Position numbers and translations under genes: made by a program
Shown here: piece by piece, positions 18,644 through 29,087 of the stretch
How positions within the stretch are numbered: the first letter of the stretch is position 1
How the letters are laid out: every line of letters begins with the position of its first letter
Assembly: GCA_004144595.1 (NCBI GenBank)
Contig: SEEM01000029.1
Span: 1-63,656 of the forward strand
Length of the DNA: 63,656 bases
From: Hyphomicrobiales bacterium
Lineage (GTDB): Bacteria > Pseudomonadota > Alphaproteobacteria > Rhizobiales > Beijerinckiaceae
Direction: 5' to 3'
The notes under the pieces: model-generated
What the model saw: the letters and a program-made list of their open reading frames with translations, nothing else
What the model was told of the DNA's origin: nothing
Database searches by the model: none

Positions 18644-19240
18644 TCAGAAAGTATAGCCGAGCCGCGCGCCGATATTGGCCGGGCCGCGGCTGCCCGCGCC
18701 CGGCTTGTCGGCGCAGCCGACCGTGCTGAAATGCTCGAGCGTGGTGACGAGGCTCCAGCGGTCGGTCAGCCGGAAGCCGAGGGCGGCGGACTCTCGCGTG
18801 CCGGTATTGCAGCCGAGCGCGAGGCGATTGTCGGGAACGATCAGGCCGGTCTTGCCGTCGTTCAGCGCGGCGCCGAGGCTCGCCTCGACGAAGATGTCGC
18901 GGGTCACGTCGAAGGTCCAGGTCGCGCCGGCATAGGCATAGCGCGTGCCGTTGAGGTTGAGGCTCGCGCCCATGTTGAAGCGGGGGATGAAGGCCGCGGC
19001 GATTCGGTCGCTCAGGGGGATGAGGCGCGGCGACAGGAGATCGGCGCTCAGGTTGGGCAGGCCGCTCTCCCGGCCGCCTGGATTGGCGAGGCCGGCACCG
19101 ATGCGGGCCTCCCAGGCGGGGGCAGGCGCTTCGGTCGCGGGGGCATAGCTGGAGACAGAACCTGAGAGCGACCGGGTCTGCGCGGAAGCGGCAGAGGCGG
19201 TCAGGCAAACGGCAAGAGACAGCAACGCGACGCGGACCAT
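18644..19240 (-). CDS. PagL-like lipid A 3-O-deacylase (acyloxyacyl hydrolase family)
   Basis: A 198-residue secreted protein. A signal peptide (VRVALLSLAVCLTASAASAQ) precedes alternating beta-strand segments ending in the outer-membrane-type terminus GARLGYTF. TTLEHFSTVG holds an His-x-Ser pair where PagL has its catalytic His and Ser. Family knowledge predicts removal of the 3-O acyl chain of lipid A in the outer membrane; activity cannot be confirmed from sequence. I chose the ATG at 19240 because the signal peptide starts there; upstream codons to 19288 give no sensible export signal. Confidence 0.7.
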   Translation of the reverse strand: MVRVALLSLAVCLTASAASAQTRSLSGSVSSYAPATEAPAPAWEARIGAGLANPGGRESGLPNLSADLLSPRLIPLSDRIAAAFIPRFNMGASLNLNGTRYAYAGATWTFDVTRDIFVEASLGAALNDGKTGLIVPDNRLALGCNTGTRESAALGFRLTDRWSLVTTLEHFSTVGCADKPGAGSRGPANIGARLGYTF

Positions 19241-19395
19241 GAGCCTTCGGCAATTGAGCGTGTGAGCAGGCGTTAGTGAAGCACACATACTCGTGTTCGG
19301 AATGTGGCGACGCCCGGCAATCGCGGCCCTCGTCCAAAGCGGGCTGCCATTTCCAGCCCAATCAAATCAAAGGTTTGCGCGCAGTGTCGCAGGGC

Positions 19396-19584
19396 TCAGC
19401 CGTTGCGCCACCACAGCACGACGACGATCAGGACGATCGCGACGAACTGCAGGATGACCCGCAATCGCATCAGCCGCTGCGAGGCGTTTGCACTGCCGCC
19501 GCGCAGCATGTTGACGAGCCCGAGCAGGAGCACGATGGCGACGGCGCCGACCGCGACGGAGACGAGGGTGTTCGAAAACGTCAT
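19396..19584 (-). CDS. HIG1-domain / twin transmembrane protein
   Basis: A 62-residue protein with two membrane helices (about 6-27 and 43-58) separated by a basic loop (NASQRLMRLRV). This is the size and pattern of the bacterial twin-transmembrane/HIG_1_N family, relatives of mitochondrial respiratory supercomplex factors. The role in bacteria is largely unknown. It stands alone between the PagL-like gene and the glycosyltransferase gene. Confidence 0.8.
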   Translation of the reverse strand: MTFSNTLVSVAVGAVAIVLLLGLVNMLRGGSANASQRLMRLRVILQFVAIVLIVVVLWWRNG

Positions 19585-19656
19585 GGCGACACGCTTAGGC
19601 CGGTGCGAGGGACTTGGCCAGCGCCACGAAGCGGCTGGCGCCGGTTGGAGCGTGGG

Positions 19657-20937
19657 TCAGCTCGTCGCAGCCGTCTGCGCGAGGGCGCGGCCGCGGACGG
19701 GCAGGGACAGATCGCCGGCGAGAGCTCGGCTGATCGCGGGCAGGCCGTCGAGCAGATCGGGCACGAAGGCCTGGGATGGGGGCTGGCGCTGCGGCAGGGC
19801 ATGGAGCGCGGCGGCCATCACGCGCGGATCGCGCTCGCCCTCGCCGCTCTGCGAGGGGTCGTAGAGCACATCGACCAGCTTGAGCTCCTCGGCACGGCCG
19901 GCCCGAATCGCCTGTTCGAGGCGCGGCCTGACACGTGGCACGATCAATGCCGGCTTATCGAAGGAGAGGATTTCGCAGAAGGTATTGTACCCGCCCATGG
20001 CGACGACGCAGTGGGCGCGGTTCATCAGCAGTTCGAGGCGCGGCTCGAACCCGAGGCCTTCGAGCTTGGGGTTGCGGGAGATGCGCTCCGCGAATTCCTT
20101 GCGCTTCTCGCGCGACATGAACGGGCCGAAGACGATGAGCGCGGGCAATGCGATCGTCGGGTCGGTCTCGTAGGCAGAGATCACCCAGTCGATCACGCCG
20201 GCGCCGTCGCCGCCGCCGCCGGGCGTGACCAGGATGAAGGGCTGCTTGGTGATGCGCGGATAGCGGTTCGGCGGCATCGGGCTCGGTACGGCGCGCTTGA
20301 GATAGCCCATATAGCGGAGCTTGTCGGCGAAGCGGTGCTGGTCCGGCAGGCCGGTCAGGGGCTGGTAGACGTTCTCCAGCCCGTAGACGAAGATGTCGTC
20401 ATAGACCGTGTCGAGCGCCTCCAGCGCGCCGTTCCGGCTCCATTCGTCGAGCACGGCCGCGGGTTCGTCGAGCACGTCGCGCAGACCCAGCACGATGCGG
20501 GCGCCGCGCCGGCGCAGGATGTCGAGCGACGGCTTCAGCTCGCCGCGCAGGCCGACCGGCTCCTTGTCGACGATGACGACATCGGGGTCGAAGGACAGGA
20601 CGGTCTGCTTGATGATGTCCGCCCGCAGCCGGATCGTGTCGCCGAGGTCGAGATTGAGATGGTGCGGCTCGTAGCTGCCGTCGCTCTGCTTTTCGACGCC
20701 GGGAATGCGGACATAATCGACGCCGTCGCCGAACTGGAAGCTCGAGATGACGGACGAGCCGGAGACGATGATCACCGAGATATGCGGAAAGCTGGCGATC
20801 AGCGCGTTGGCGATCGCGCGGCAGCGGCGGATATGGCCGAGCCCGAAGGTGTCGTGGCTGTAGATCAGGACGCGCGGAGCATGCGGGCTGCGCGGCGCAC
20901 GCTCGGCGCCGGCGAGGTCGACGACGTTTGAAGGCAT
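19657..20937 (-). CDS. MurG-like (GT28 fold) glycosyltransferase family protein
   Basis: A 426-residue cytoplasmic protein. The N-terminal glycine-rich loop is YSHDTFGLGHIRRC. The C-terminal nucleotide-sugar-binding domain has VTPGGGGDGAG and a C-terminal AMGGYNTFCEIL followed by PALIVPRVRP, the MurG/GT28 donor-binding pattern. The family is found in rhizobial polysaccharide loci and is not experimentally defined as far as I know. ATG at 20937 was chosen because homology begins shortly after. It follows the deacetylase gene by 148 bp on the same strand and probably belongs to the same polysaccharide locus. A related protein is encoded at 37356. Confidence 0.8.
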   Translation of the reverse strand: MPSNVVDLAGAERAPRSPHAPRVLIYSHDTFGLGHIRRCRAIANALIASFPHISVIIVSGSSVISSFQFGDGVDYVRIPGVEKQSDGSYEPHHLNLDLGDTIRLRADIIKQTVLSFDPDVVIVDKEPVGLRGELKPSLDILRRRGARIVLGLRDVLDEPAAVLDEWSRNGALEALDTVYDDIFVYGLENVYQPLTGLPDQHRFADKLRYMGYLKRAVPSPMPPNRYPRITKQPFILVTPGGGGDGAGVIDWVISAYETDPTIALPALIVFGPFMSREKRKEFAERISRNPKLEGLGFEPRLELLMNRAHCVVAMGGYNTFCEILSFDKPALIVPRVRPRLEQAIRAGRAEELKLVDVLYDPSQSGEGERDPRVMAAALHALPQRQPPSQAFVPDLLDGLPAISRALAGDLSLPVRGRALAQTAATS

Positions 20938-21085
20938 CGGAACGCCGCCCCCCGGGAAGGCCAGACGACCTCTTGGCGAGGACGAACGCAGATGAAAAAT
21001 CTGAGCGTTTATAACCGGTCGCAGAGGACGATCCAAGCCCGCAGGCCGCCCCTCTTCCACGAAAAACCGCGTAGGTCGCGCAGCG

Positions 21086-21883
21086 TCATTGCAGAATGGT
21101 ATCGCCTCGCATGCCCTGGCGTGGCGGCCGGACGAGCGTCGCAGGATCGATCATGCGGATCGCAGGGTGATGATGGACGGCGCCCAGCAAATCCAAGAGC
21201 CCGGACCAGGCGGTTTCGTCGTGGTCACGATGGTGCAGGAGCAGGCCCAATTCGATGTCACCGGCTTCGCGCAGCCGCCTTTCCGCGAGCAGGGCGGCGA
21301 GTTCGGCCAGGATAGCGGCTACCGGACGGCCGACGCGACCGCCGTGCCAATCCATGACGTCGATATCGGTGTTGAGCAGGCGCGGCCCGCCGTCCGGCCC
21401 CAGTCGAAAGCCGCGGAAGCAGGAGAGCCCGGCGAAGCCGAGTGCGCCGAGCCGGGCCGCATGGCTTGGCGCGATGCGGTTCCAGGGCGGCACGAAGACC
21501 GGCAGGGCGGCATCACCGAGGAGGTCGCGCAGGCGCTGCCAGCCCCGCGCGATGTCGGCATCGACCTCGGCGGCTTCGCGATCGGGGCCGAATTCGGCTT
21601 TCTTGCCTCCGGCTGGGCTGTGGTTCAGGTGTGAAGCGCCATGCTGGCAGGGGCGCAGCAGCGGCATGCCGCGCAGCGCCGTTGCCAGGGCCGGCTCGGC
21701 CAGCAAGGGGATGACCGCGAGCAGGATCGGCGCCCCGAAGCGATCGGCCAGCTCCGACAGTCGGTCGAGCGCCAGGCTCGGCGCCACTGCATCGTCATCG
21801 CGCAGCCAGAGGCCGATCTGCCGGCCGGATGCACTCCAGTGGTCGAGCTCGAGGGTGAGCGCCTGCCAGGGCGAGGCATTCAT
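21086..21883 (-). CDS. polysaccharide deacetylase-family protein
   Basis: A 265-residue NodB-like protein without a signal peptide. The metal-binding motif LRDDDAV (about 28-34), the histidine motif HGASHLNHS (about 82-90) and VPPWNRI are visible, matching carbohydrate esterase 4 motifs 1-3. A cytoplasmic location suggests it acts on a nucleotide- or lipid-linked sugar precursor rather than on the finished polymer (inference). Its ATG overlaps the end of the GT4 gene by 4 bp (ATGA), so the two proteins are made together. Confidence 0.8.
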   Translation of the reverse strand: MNASPWQALTLELDHWSASGRQIGLWLRDDDAVAPSLALDRLSELADRFGAPILLAVIPLLAEPALATALRGMPLLRPCQHGASHLNHSPAGGKKAEFGPDREAAEVDADIARGWQRLRDLLGDAALPVFVPPWNRIAPSHAARLGALGFAGLSCFRGFRLGPDGGPRLLNTDIDVMDWHGGRVGRPVAAILAELAALLAERRLREAGDIELGLLLHHRDHDETAWSGLLDLLGAVHHHPAIRMIDPATLVRPPRQGMRGDTILQ

Positions 21884-23019
21884 GGGATGGCTCTCCCGGC
21901 CGGGGATAAAGATTTGGCGCGGCGGTTTCGCACCGCGAGGGCGAGCCCCTCCGCCAGTCTTTCGGAAGCCCGCGCCATCGTGCGCTCGGCCAGGATGAAG
22001 CGGCGCGCGGCGGCGCCCATGCTTTCGCGCAGCGCCCTGTCGCGCAGCAGCGTCATCAGCGCGGCGGCGAGGGCTGCCTCGTCGTATTCGGGAACGAGCA
22101 GGGCGGTTTCACCCGGCAGGACCGTCTCGGCGACGCCGCCGCTGTCGAAGGCGACGACCGGCAGCCCCGCGGCCTGGGCTTCGAGATAAACCAGCCCATA
22201 GGCCTCGCCGATACCGGGCCAGAGGAAGATATCGTGCCGGGCAAGCTCGGCCTGTGTCGCCTCGTGGTCGAGCTGACCATGCCAGGTAATGCGGCCTGGG
22301 GGCATACCGGCGAAGGCGGCCTCGATCTCGGCGCGGCAAGGGCCATCGCCGATGACGCTCAAGGTCCAGTGCTCGTCCCGGCAGCGGGCGAGGATGTCGG
22401 CGAGCGCGCGGTAGCTCCTCAGCTTGGCGCCCTCGCGCATCATGGCGACGGTGACGAGGCGCGGCGGGCCGGGCCGGCTGGCGCACGGGAAACGATCGGG
22501 GCCGAGCGCGACAAATGGGGGCAGCGCGAGCAGAGCCGTGCCCGGGTTCTCCCAGGGCACGAGCCCCTGGCGGTCGCGGTCGGTGAAATAGAAATGCACA
22601 TCGCCATCTGCCAGTCCCCGCCGGACGATCGCGGTATGCGCGGCCCATTCGCCGGTGGCGCGCCGGGCGGAGTCGCTCGATTCGGCTGTGACATAGGGAA
22701 TGCCGAGCGCCTTCGCGATCGCGGGCCCGAGGAAGTCCGGCGAGCGGTAGTAGTTGTGGTAGGTAAACCAGAGATCCGGACGTGGCCGGCCCGCGCGGTA
22801 TCCGGCGAGCAGGGCCTCCGTCAGGCGGGTGGCCTCAGAGGCGACGTTGGCAAAGCGTGCGGGATCGGCCTCGCGAAAATAGGTCTTCGGCGTCCCGGTG
22901 GATGCGACGACATGGCCGAGGCTTTGGAGCGCGGCGGCGAGCTGGCGGGCCATGCGGCGGTCGCCGGAGACGCCGCCGTCACCGACCGGATTGAGCGGAG
23001 TGTGAAAAGCGATGCGCAA
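21880..23019 (-). CDS. GT4-family glycosyltransferase
   Basis: A 379-residue GT-B enzyme. The N-terminal acceptor domain starts RIAFHTPLNPVGDGGVSGDRR. The C-terminal donor domain has the GT4 E-x7-E motif in GEAYGLVYLEAQAAGLPVV. It probably adds a hexose to a growing lipid-linked glycan at the cytoplasmic membrane face. It starts 26 bp after the ABC permease gene and overlaps the deacetylase gene, so the transport and glycan genes appear to form one transcript. Confidence 0.85.
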   Translation of the reverse strand: MRIAFHTPLNPVGDGGVSGDRRMARQLAAALQSLGHVVASTGTPKTYFREADPARFANVASEATRLTEALLAGYRAGRPRPDLWFTYHNYYRSPDFLGPAIAKALGIPYVTAESSDSARRATGEWAAHTAIVRRGLADGDVHFYFTDRDRQGLVPWENPGTALLALPPFVALGPDRFPCASRPGPPRLVTVAMMREGAKLRSYRALADILARCRDEHWTLSVIGDGPCRAEIEAAFAGMPPGRITWHGQLDHEATQAELARHDIFLWPGIGEAYGLVYLEAQAAGLPVVAFDSGGVAETVLPGETALLVPEYDEAALAAALMTLLRDRALRESMGAAARRFILAERTMARASERLAEGLALAVRNRRAKSLSPAGRAIP

Positions 23020-23045
23020 GACGGTCTTCGGGGTCGGTGATGCTG

Positions 23046-24233
23046 TCAGCGGTAGGGATCGGCCGCATCGCGCAGGCCGTCGCCGAGGAAGTTGAAGGCA
23101 AGGATGATCACGATCACCGGTACGACCGGATAGAGCAGCCAGGGATAGAGCGCCACCACATTGATGTTCTGGGCCTCGTTGAGCATCACGCCCCAGCTGG
23201 TGATCGGCGGCCGCAAGCCCAGGCCGAGGAAGGAGAGTGCTGTCTCGCCCAAAATGGTCTTGGGGATGGTGATCGTGGCCGAGGCGATGAGATGGCTCAT
23301 GAAGCCGGGCACGAGATGGAGCGCGATGATGCGGCGCGGCTTTGCGCCCATGAGCTGGGCGGCGACGACATAGTCCTCCTCGCGCAGCGAGAGCAGTTTC
23401 GAGCGCACCGAGCGGGCAAGCCCGGTCCAGTCCATCAGGCCGAGGATCACGGTGATGCCGAAATAGACCAGGAGCGGGCTCCAGGTCGGCGGCAGGATCG
23501 AGGCCAGCGCCAGCCAGAGCGGGATATGCGGCAGCGACTGGACGATCTCGATGATGCGCTGGATCACGAGATCAATGCGGCCGCCATAATAGCCGGCGAT
23601 GCCGCCGATGATGACGCCGAGCACGAAGGAGACTGAGACGCCGAGCAGGCCGATCGAGAGGGAGATGCGCCCGCCATAGAGAATGCGCGAGAGCATGTCG
23701 CGGCCGAGCCGGTCGGAGCCGAGCAGGAAGAAGGTGCCGCCCTCGGGCGCGCAGACAAGGTGCCTGTTGCCGGGGATCAGGCCCCAGAAGTCGTAGTCGT
23801 CGCCCTTGCAGAAGAAGCGCAGTTTCTGCGGGCGGGTGCTGTCGACCTCGTACTCGCGCTTCAGGTTCTCCATGTTGAGGCGCATCGCGTAGGGGTAGAC
23901 GAAGGGGCCGATCAGCTGGCCCTCGTGGAAGAGATGGATGCTCTGCGCGGGCGCGCGGATGAAGTCCGTGTTGCGCGTCGTGTAGTGATAGGGCGCGAGC
24001 AGCTCGGCGAAGGCGGCCATCGCGTAGATCGCGAAGATCACGAAGGCTGAGAGAACCGCGAGCCGATGTTTGCGGAATTTCCACCACATCAACTGCCATT
24101 GCGAGGCGAGATAGACCCGCTCCTGCTCCGGGGTCATCGCCTCGGTGGCATAGGGCTCGAACGGGGCCGTGGAGACCTCGTGGGGCAGGGCAGCGCCGTC
24201 CGGCGGGAGATGGTTGAGCGTCGTCGCCTTCAC
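23046..24233 (-). CDS. ABC importer permease, DppC/YejE type
   Basis: A 395-residue permease with a long cytoplasmic N-terminus, one early helix (about 58-80), a periplasmic stretch of about 110 residues (including FFCKGDDYDFWGLIPGN, two Cys) and then the binding-protein-dependent transport domain. The EAA loop is LMGAKPRRIIALHLVPG. Extended forms like this are typical of YejE/microcin-C-type and oligosaccharide importers in the peptide/nickel family. ATGA overlap with the upstream permease gene shows coupling. Confidence 0.9.
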   Translation of the reverse strand: MKATTLNHLPPDGAALPHEVSTAPFEPYATEAMTPEQERVYLASQWQLMWWKFRKHRLAVLSAFVIFAIYAMAAFAELLAPYHYTTRNTDFIRAPAQSIHLFHEGQLIGPFVYPYAMRLNMENLKREYEVDSTRPQKLRFFCKGDDYDFWGLIPGNRHLVCAPEGGTFFLLGSDRLGRDMLSRILYGGRISLSIGLLGVSVSFVLGVIIGGIAGYYGGRIDLVIQRIIEIVQSLPHIPLWLALASILPPTWSPLLVYFGITVILGLMDWTGLARSVRSKLLSLREEDYVVAAQLMGAKPRRIIALHLVPGFMSHLIASATITIPKTILGETALSFLGLGLRPPITSWGVMLNEAQNINVVALYPWLLYPVVPVIVIILAFNFLGDGLRDAADPYR

Positions 24234-25231
24234 TTGGTCGCGGCTCCCTGGAGGCGGATGCGCGGATCCAGGATGGCGAGCGCGATGTCCGAGATCAGCA
24301 CGCCGATCACGGTCAGGAACGAGAGGAACATCAGGAAGGAGCCAGCGAGATACATGTCCTGGCTCTGCAGGGCGCGGATCAGGAGCGGGCCGGTCGTCTG
24401 CAGCGAGAGCACGATGGCGACGACCTCGGCGCCCGATACGATCGAGGGCAGGATGTCGCCGATATCCGAGATGAAGAAGTTGAGCGACATGCGCAGAGGA
24501 TATTTGCGCAGTGCCTTGCCGGGGGGCAGACCCTTGGCGCGGGCCGTGACGTAGTACTGCTTCTGCAATTCGTCGAGCAGGTTGGCGCGCAGCGCCCGGA
24601 TCATGCCGGCGGTGCCGCCGGCGCCGATGATGATCACGGGTATCCAGAGGTGCTCGAGCACCGACTTGAGCTTGGCCCAGCTCATCGGCTGGTTGAGATA
24701 GGCGGGATCGACGAGCCCGCCGATCGAGGTGCCGAACCAGATATTGGCGAAATACATGAAGACCAGCGCCAGCAGGAAATGCGGCACGGCAAGTCCGACA
24801 AGGCCGAGGAAGGTCAGGCCGTAATCGCCCCAGCTATATTGATGCGTGGCCGAGTAGATGCCGATCGGGAAGGCGACGATCCAGGTGAAGATGATTGTGG
24901 CGAAGGAGACCAGCATGGTCAGTATCAGGCGGTCGCCAACGATCTCGCGGACGGGGCGCTGATACTCGAAGGAATAGCCCATGTCGCCGTGGAGGAGGCC
25001 CGCGACCCAGCGGACATAGCGTTCCACCGGCGGCCTGTCGAAGCCGTATTCCTTCTTCAGGAACTCGATGCGGCTCATGTCCGCCTTCTCGCCCTGGGCC
25101 TGCATCTCGGCGGCGAGCGTCTCGAAATAGTCGCCTTCCGGCAGGTTGATCACGGTGAAGATCAGCGCGCTGGTGACGATCAGCGTCGGGATCATGATCA
25201 GGATGCGCTTGAGGATGTAGCGGAGCAGCAC
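24230..25231 (-). CDS. ABC importer permease, DppB/YejB type
   Basis: A 333-residue inner-membrane permease starting MLLRYILKRILIMIPTL, the hallmark N-terminus of DppB-type subunits. Six helices are visible, with the EAA-type loop ARAKGLPPGKALRKYPL. It forms the channel with the DppC-like partner encoded next. It begins 3 bp after the binding-protein stop. Confidence 0.92.
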   Translation of the reverse strand: MLLRYILKRILIMIPTLIVTSALIFTVINLPEGDYFETLAAEMQAQGEKADMSRIEFLKKEYGFDRPPVERYVRWVAGLLHGDMGYSFEYQRPVREIVGDRLILTMLVSFATIIFTWIVAFPIGIYSATHQYSWGDYGLTFLGLVGLAVPHFLLALVFMYFANIWFGTSIGGLVDPAYLNQPMSWAKLKSVLEHLWIPVIIIGAGGTAGMIRALRANLLDELQKQYYVTARAKGLPPGKALRKYPLRMSLNFFISDIGDILPSIVSGAEVVAIVLSLQTTGPLLIRALQSQDMYLAGSFLMFLSFLTVIGVLISDIALAILDPRIRLQGAATK

Positions 25232-25234
25232 GGG

Positions 25235-27187
25235 TCAGGCCTTCGTTTCTGGCCTGTCGAACCAGAAGGTGTCGGGCATGTAGCGGCCGATGAAGGCGCC
25301 AGGCTCGAAGCTGTAGAGGCCCTTTTCGGGCACGTTGCGCAGGTCGTTCGAGACGACGATCGGCTGCAGGGTGCTGTTGATCACGCCTATGGTGAAGAGC
25401 TGCTCGGCATTGATCGTCAGCATCTTGTGCCAGATGGCGCGGCGCTGGTCGCGGGTCGAACTCACGCGCCATTCCTCGTAGAGCCGCACGAGTTCGTTGA
25501 CCTCCGCCAGGGCCGGCCGTTCGCCCTCGCGGCCGCTGCTCTCGATGAACTGGCCCCAGCGCGGCCACTGGAACTGGGCCGAGGAGGTCGGCGCCAGCGC
25601 GTCAGGCTCCATGTCCGAGGTGATCAGCGCGTTGTCCATTCCTGCCCAGGCCGACATCACGGTCTGGCCGGCGAGGATGCGGCGGCGGAAGACGTCGCGC
25701 TGGGTCGAGCGCGGATAGATCTTGATCCCGACATCGAAGAAATCCTGCTTGAGCAGGTCGAGGATGTCGGTCTCCTCGGTGTTTTCGCCGGCGGTCTCGA
25801 TGGTGAATTCCAGCCGGCGCCCGTCCTGGAGAAGGCGGATGCCGTCGTCGTCGCGCCGAGTCAGGCCGATCTCGTCGAGCAGCCGGTTCGCCAGCGCCGG
25901 ATCATGCTGGGCCCAGAGTTCGGCCAGACGGGCATCGTAGAGCGGGCTTTCCGGCAGGGCGGTATTGCCGCTCTCGCGCGCAAGCCCGAAGAAGATGACC
26001 TTGTTGACGTCCTTGCGGTTGATCGCGACCGAGATCGCCCTGCGGTAACGGGCGTCGCGGTTGAGGTCGCGCCAGACCGGATCGATAGCGTTCAGATTGG
26101 GGAGCAGGGCAAAATAGGCGCCTTCCGCCCGCTTCCAGAGCCTGACCTCGAGATTCATCCGCTTCGAGGCTTCCTTCAGGAAGGTGTAGTTGTCGAAGCG
26201 GAGATAGCGGGCCTGGAGATCGGCCTCGCCGGCGGCCGTCTTGGCGGGGACAAGCGCGCTGGTGCCGATCGTCAGCGTCACCTGGTCGGTATAGGGAAGC
26301 TGGCGGCCATTCTTGTCGATGCGGTGGAAATAGGGATTGCGCTCGAAGACGAACTGCTCGGCCGGCAGGGGCGTGGTATTGCGCCAGGGCTCCAGGGTCG
26401 GCAGCTTCGGATTTTCCGGCCGGTACATGCGCGACAGCCGCTCGTGCAGCGCGCCCCAGTCGCGCACCCGGTTTTCCTTCACGCGCTGGGCCAGTTCGTG
26501 CTTGGGCGCGTGGCGCTCGTGGAACTGCTTGAGATAGCCCGAAGGCATGAAGATATAAGTCGGCTGTGCGCCCGCCAGCGCCGGCAGGAAGATCGGGTTC
26601 GGAGTTCTCCAGCTATAGCGAACTTCCGTCTCGCTGAGGATTTCGAAACGGGGCGGCTCGTTGGCCGAGAACAGCGCCTGCGGCGGACCGCCCGGCGATA
26701 GCCGCTTGTTATTGGCGATGTCCTCCCACCAGTAGCGGAAATCCTCGGTGGTGAAGGGTGAACCGTCCGACCAGCGATGACCTTCGCGCAACTTCAGCGT
26801 GAAGATGCGGCCATCCTCGACATCGCAGCTTTCGAGCACGTCCGGCACCAGCTCGAGATTGTCGTCATAGACCATCAGGCGCGTGTAGCCGTAGAGCGTC
26901 ATCATGCGGATATCGCGCTGGTCGCCCATCAGCATGCGGATATTGCCGCCATGGCGGCCGGGCTCACGGCCGAGCGCCGCCAGATCGATGATGCGTGGAT
27001 TGGCCGGCAGGCGCGAGGCGATCGGGGGCATTTCGCCGGCGGCGATCTTGTCCGCGAAGAACGGGCTGTCGATCGCGGTGCCGGAAAAGGGCGCGGCTTG
27101 CGCGCGGCGCGGCAGGCTCAGGCCTGCGAGAGCGGCCGAGCCGAGCAGCAACGTGGTACGGCGGCTCGGGTGGCGTGGCTGCGTCAT
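25235..27187 (-). CDS. ABC importer extracytoplasmic solute-binding protein (family 5)
   Basis: A 650-residue cluster C (SBP_bac_5) protein. The N-terminus [19 protein letters not shown] looks like a twin-arginine signal, with cleavage near AQA-AP (about residue 32). Family motifs include [20 protein letters not shown] and the later [14 protein letters not shown]. At 650 residues it is longer than dipeptide binders and resembles those used for oligosaccharides or larger peptides. A secreted polysaccharide lyase is encoded upstream in the same direction, so an oligosaccharide ligand is plausible (inference). ATGA overlap with the ATPase gene. Confidence 0.9.
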   Translation of the reverse strand: MTQPRHPSRRTTLLLGSAALAGLSLPRRAQAAPFSGTAIDSPFFADKIAAGEMPPIASRLPANPRIIDLAALGREPGRHGGNIRMLMGDQRDIRMMTLYGYTRLMVYDDNLELVPDVLESCDVEDGRIFTLKLREGHRWSDGSPFTTEDFRYWWEDIANNKRLSPGGPPQALFSANEPPRFEILSETEVRYSWRTPNPIFLPALAGAQPTYIFMPSGYLKQFHERHAPKHELAQRVKENRVRDWGALHERLSRMYRPENPKLPTLEPWRNTTPLPAEQFVFERNPYFHRIDKNGRQLPYTDQVTLTIGTSALVPAKTAAGEADLQARYLRFDNYTFLKEASKRMNLEVRLWKRAEGAYFALLPNLNAIDPVWRDLNRDARYRRAISVAINRKDVNKVIFFGLARESGNTALPESPLYDARLAELWAQHDPALANRLLDEIGLTRRDDDGIRLLQDGRRLEFTIETAGENTEETDILDLLKQDFFDVGIKIYPRSTQRDVFRRRILAGQTVMSAWAGMDNALITSDMEPDALAPTSSAQFQWPRWGQFIESSGREGERPALAEVNELVRLYEEWRVSSTRDQRRAIWHKMLTINAEQLFTIGVINSTLQPIVVSNDLRNVPEKGLYSFEPGAFIGRYMPDTFWFDRPETKA

Positions 27188-29061
27188 GGCACCAGCTCCC
27201 GGAGATCGGCATTGCGCCGTGCCAGCACATAGTGGCCGTCACCGAGCGGGAGGGGCGCCAGCGCGTCCTCGTCCGGCCCGGCCTTGAAAGCCTTGTCCCA
27301 ATGGCTGTCGTCGGAGGCGCCGCCGGGAGCCGCCAGCTTGAAGTCGAGCCGGCGGTCGAGATCGGCGAAGGGCACGGAGCGCAGCAGCGCCCGGGTATAG
27401 GGATGGGCCGGGCGAGTGAAGAGCGCCTCGCGCGGCGCCAGCTCGACGATCCGGCCATTGGCCATGACCGCGATGCGGTCAGCCATGTAGTTCACGACCG
27501 CGAGGTTGTGGGAGATGAACAGGAAGGTCAGGCCGCGCTCGGCCTGCAGGTCCTTGAGCAGGTTGAGGATCTGGGCCTGCACGGAGACGTCGAGCGCCGA
27601 GACCGGCTCGTCGCAGATGATCAGCTCGGGATCGAGCGCGAGCGCGCGCGCAATGCCGATGCGCTGGCGCTGGCCGCCGGAGAAGGAATGCGGGTAGCGG
27701 TTGAGGAAGCGGGTATCGAGCCCGACATCCTGCATCAGCGTCCGCACCCTCTCGTCCTGCTCGGCCCCATCGCCGCGGCCGTGGATGATCAGCGGCTCGC
27801 GCAGGATGTTCATCACTGTCATGCGGGGCGACAGCGACGAGACCGGGTCCTGAAAGATCATCTGGACGCGGGGGCGGAATTTCCTGAGTGCCTCGCCTTT
27901 AAGATCGAGCACGTCGACCCGCTCGTGCCCGTCGTCGAAGACGATCTCGCCCGCATCGGGTGTGACGGCGCGCATCACGATCTTGCTGACCGTGGTCTTG
28001 CCGCAGCCGCTTTCTCCGACTAGGCCGAGGCATTCGCCGCGCCTGATATCGAAGCCGACATCGTCGACGGCCTTGACGCTGGTCTGGCTGCCCTTGCCGA
28101 AGAAGCTGCGCGATCCCGTGACATAGGTCTTGTGCAGGCCGCGGACGCTGAGGAGCGGGGCTGCCTCCGCCGAGGGCTTCGGCGGTAGCGCTGCCATGGC
28201 CGGGCGCGGGCGCGCCTCGCGCAGGGCGACCAGCCGCTCGCCGTCATGCATGTCGAAATGCGGGGAGGCGTCGAGCAGGGCCTTGAGATAGGGGTGGCGC
28301 GGCCTGCGGAAGATGTCCTCGACCGTGCCGCGTTCCATGATCTCGCCATGGAAGATCACCACGACCTCGTCGGCCATGTTGGCGACCACGCCGAGGTCGT
28401 GGGTGATCAACAGGATCGCCATGCCCATCTCGGCCTGGAGATCGCGCATCAGGTCGAGGACCTGAGCCTGGATGGTGACGTCAAGCGCGGTCGTCGGCTC
28501 GTCAGCGATCAGCAGGGCCGGCTGGCAGATCAGCGCCATGGCGAGCATGGCGCGCTGGCGCAGGCCGCCGGAGAGTTCGAACGAGTAGAGCCCGAAGGCA
28601 CGCTTCGGGTCTTTGAAGCCGACGCGCTTCAGCATCGCCTCGATCAGTTCGCGCGCCTCCGCCTTCGGCATCGGCCGGTGCAGGAGCAGCGCCTCCTCGA
28701 TCTGGTCGCCGATCGTATGGACGGGCGAGAGCGAGGACATCGGCTCCTGGAAGATCATGCCGATGCGCCCGCCGCGGAGCGCCCGGATGCCTTCGCCCTC
28801 GGCCGGCAGCGTGGCGATATCAACGACGGCCTCGGGATCCTGCGGGTCGCGGAACAGGATCTCGCCGCCGGTGATGCCGCCGGCGCGGGGCAGGAGACCC
28901 ATGATGGCTTGCGAGATCACCGATTTACCGGAACCGGATTCGCCGACCAGCGCGACGGTCTTGCCGGCGGGAACGCGCAGGCTCACGCCCTTCACGACGT
29001 CACGGGCGAGGCCGTGGATCGTGAAGCCGATACGCAAGTCGCTGATACGCAGGATGTCCAT
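27184..29061 (-). CDS. ABC importer double ATPase (DppD-DppF fusion type, YejF-like)
   Basis: A 625-residue protein with two complete nucleotide-binding domains. NBD1 has Walker A GESGSGKS, signature LSGGLRQRA and Walker [16 protein letters not shown]2 (from about residue 305) has [23 protein letters not shown] and [12 protein letters not shown]. Each ends with an oligopeptide-transporter C-terminal segment ([24 protein letters not shown]). It powers the importer formed by the next three genes. It starts 26 bp after the lyase gene. Confidence 0.95.
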   Translation of the reverse strand: MDILRISDLRIGFTIHGLARDVVKGVSLRVPAGKTVALVGESGSGKSVISQAIMGLLPRAGGITGGEILFRDPQDPEAVVDIATLPAEGEGIRALRGGRIGMIFQEPMSSLSPVHTIGDQIEEALLLHRPMPKAEARELIEAMLKRVGFKDPKRAFGLYSFELSGGLRQRAMLAMALICQPALLIADEPTTALDVTIQAQVLDLMRDLQAEMGMAILLITHDLGVVANMADEVVVIFHGEIMERGTVEDIFRRPRHPYLKALLDASPHFDMHDGERLVALREARPRPAMAALPPKPSAEAAPLLSVRGLHKTYVTGSRSFFGKGSQTSVKAVDDVGFDIRRGECLGLVGESGCGKTTVSKIVMRAVTPDAGEIVFDDGHERVDVLDLKGEALRKFRPRVQMIFQDPVSSLSPRMTVMNILREPLIIHGRGDGAEQDERVRTLMQDVGLDTRFLNRYPHSFSGGQRQRIGIARALALDPELIICDEPVSALDVSVQAQILNLLKDLQAERGLTFLFISHNLAVVNYMADRIAVMANGRIVELAPREALFTRPAHPYTRALLRSVPFADLDRRLDFKLAAPGGASDDSHWDKAFKAGPDEDALAPLPLGDGHYVLARRNADLRELVP

Positions 29062-29087
29062 GCTTAGGCCGATGCGTCCCCGGGAGC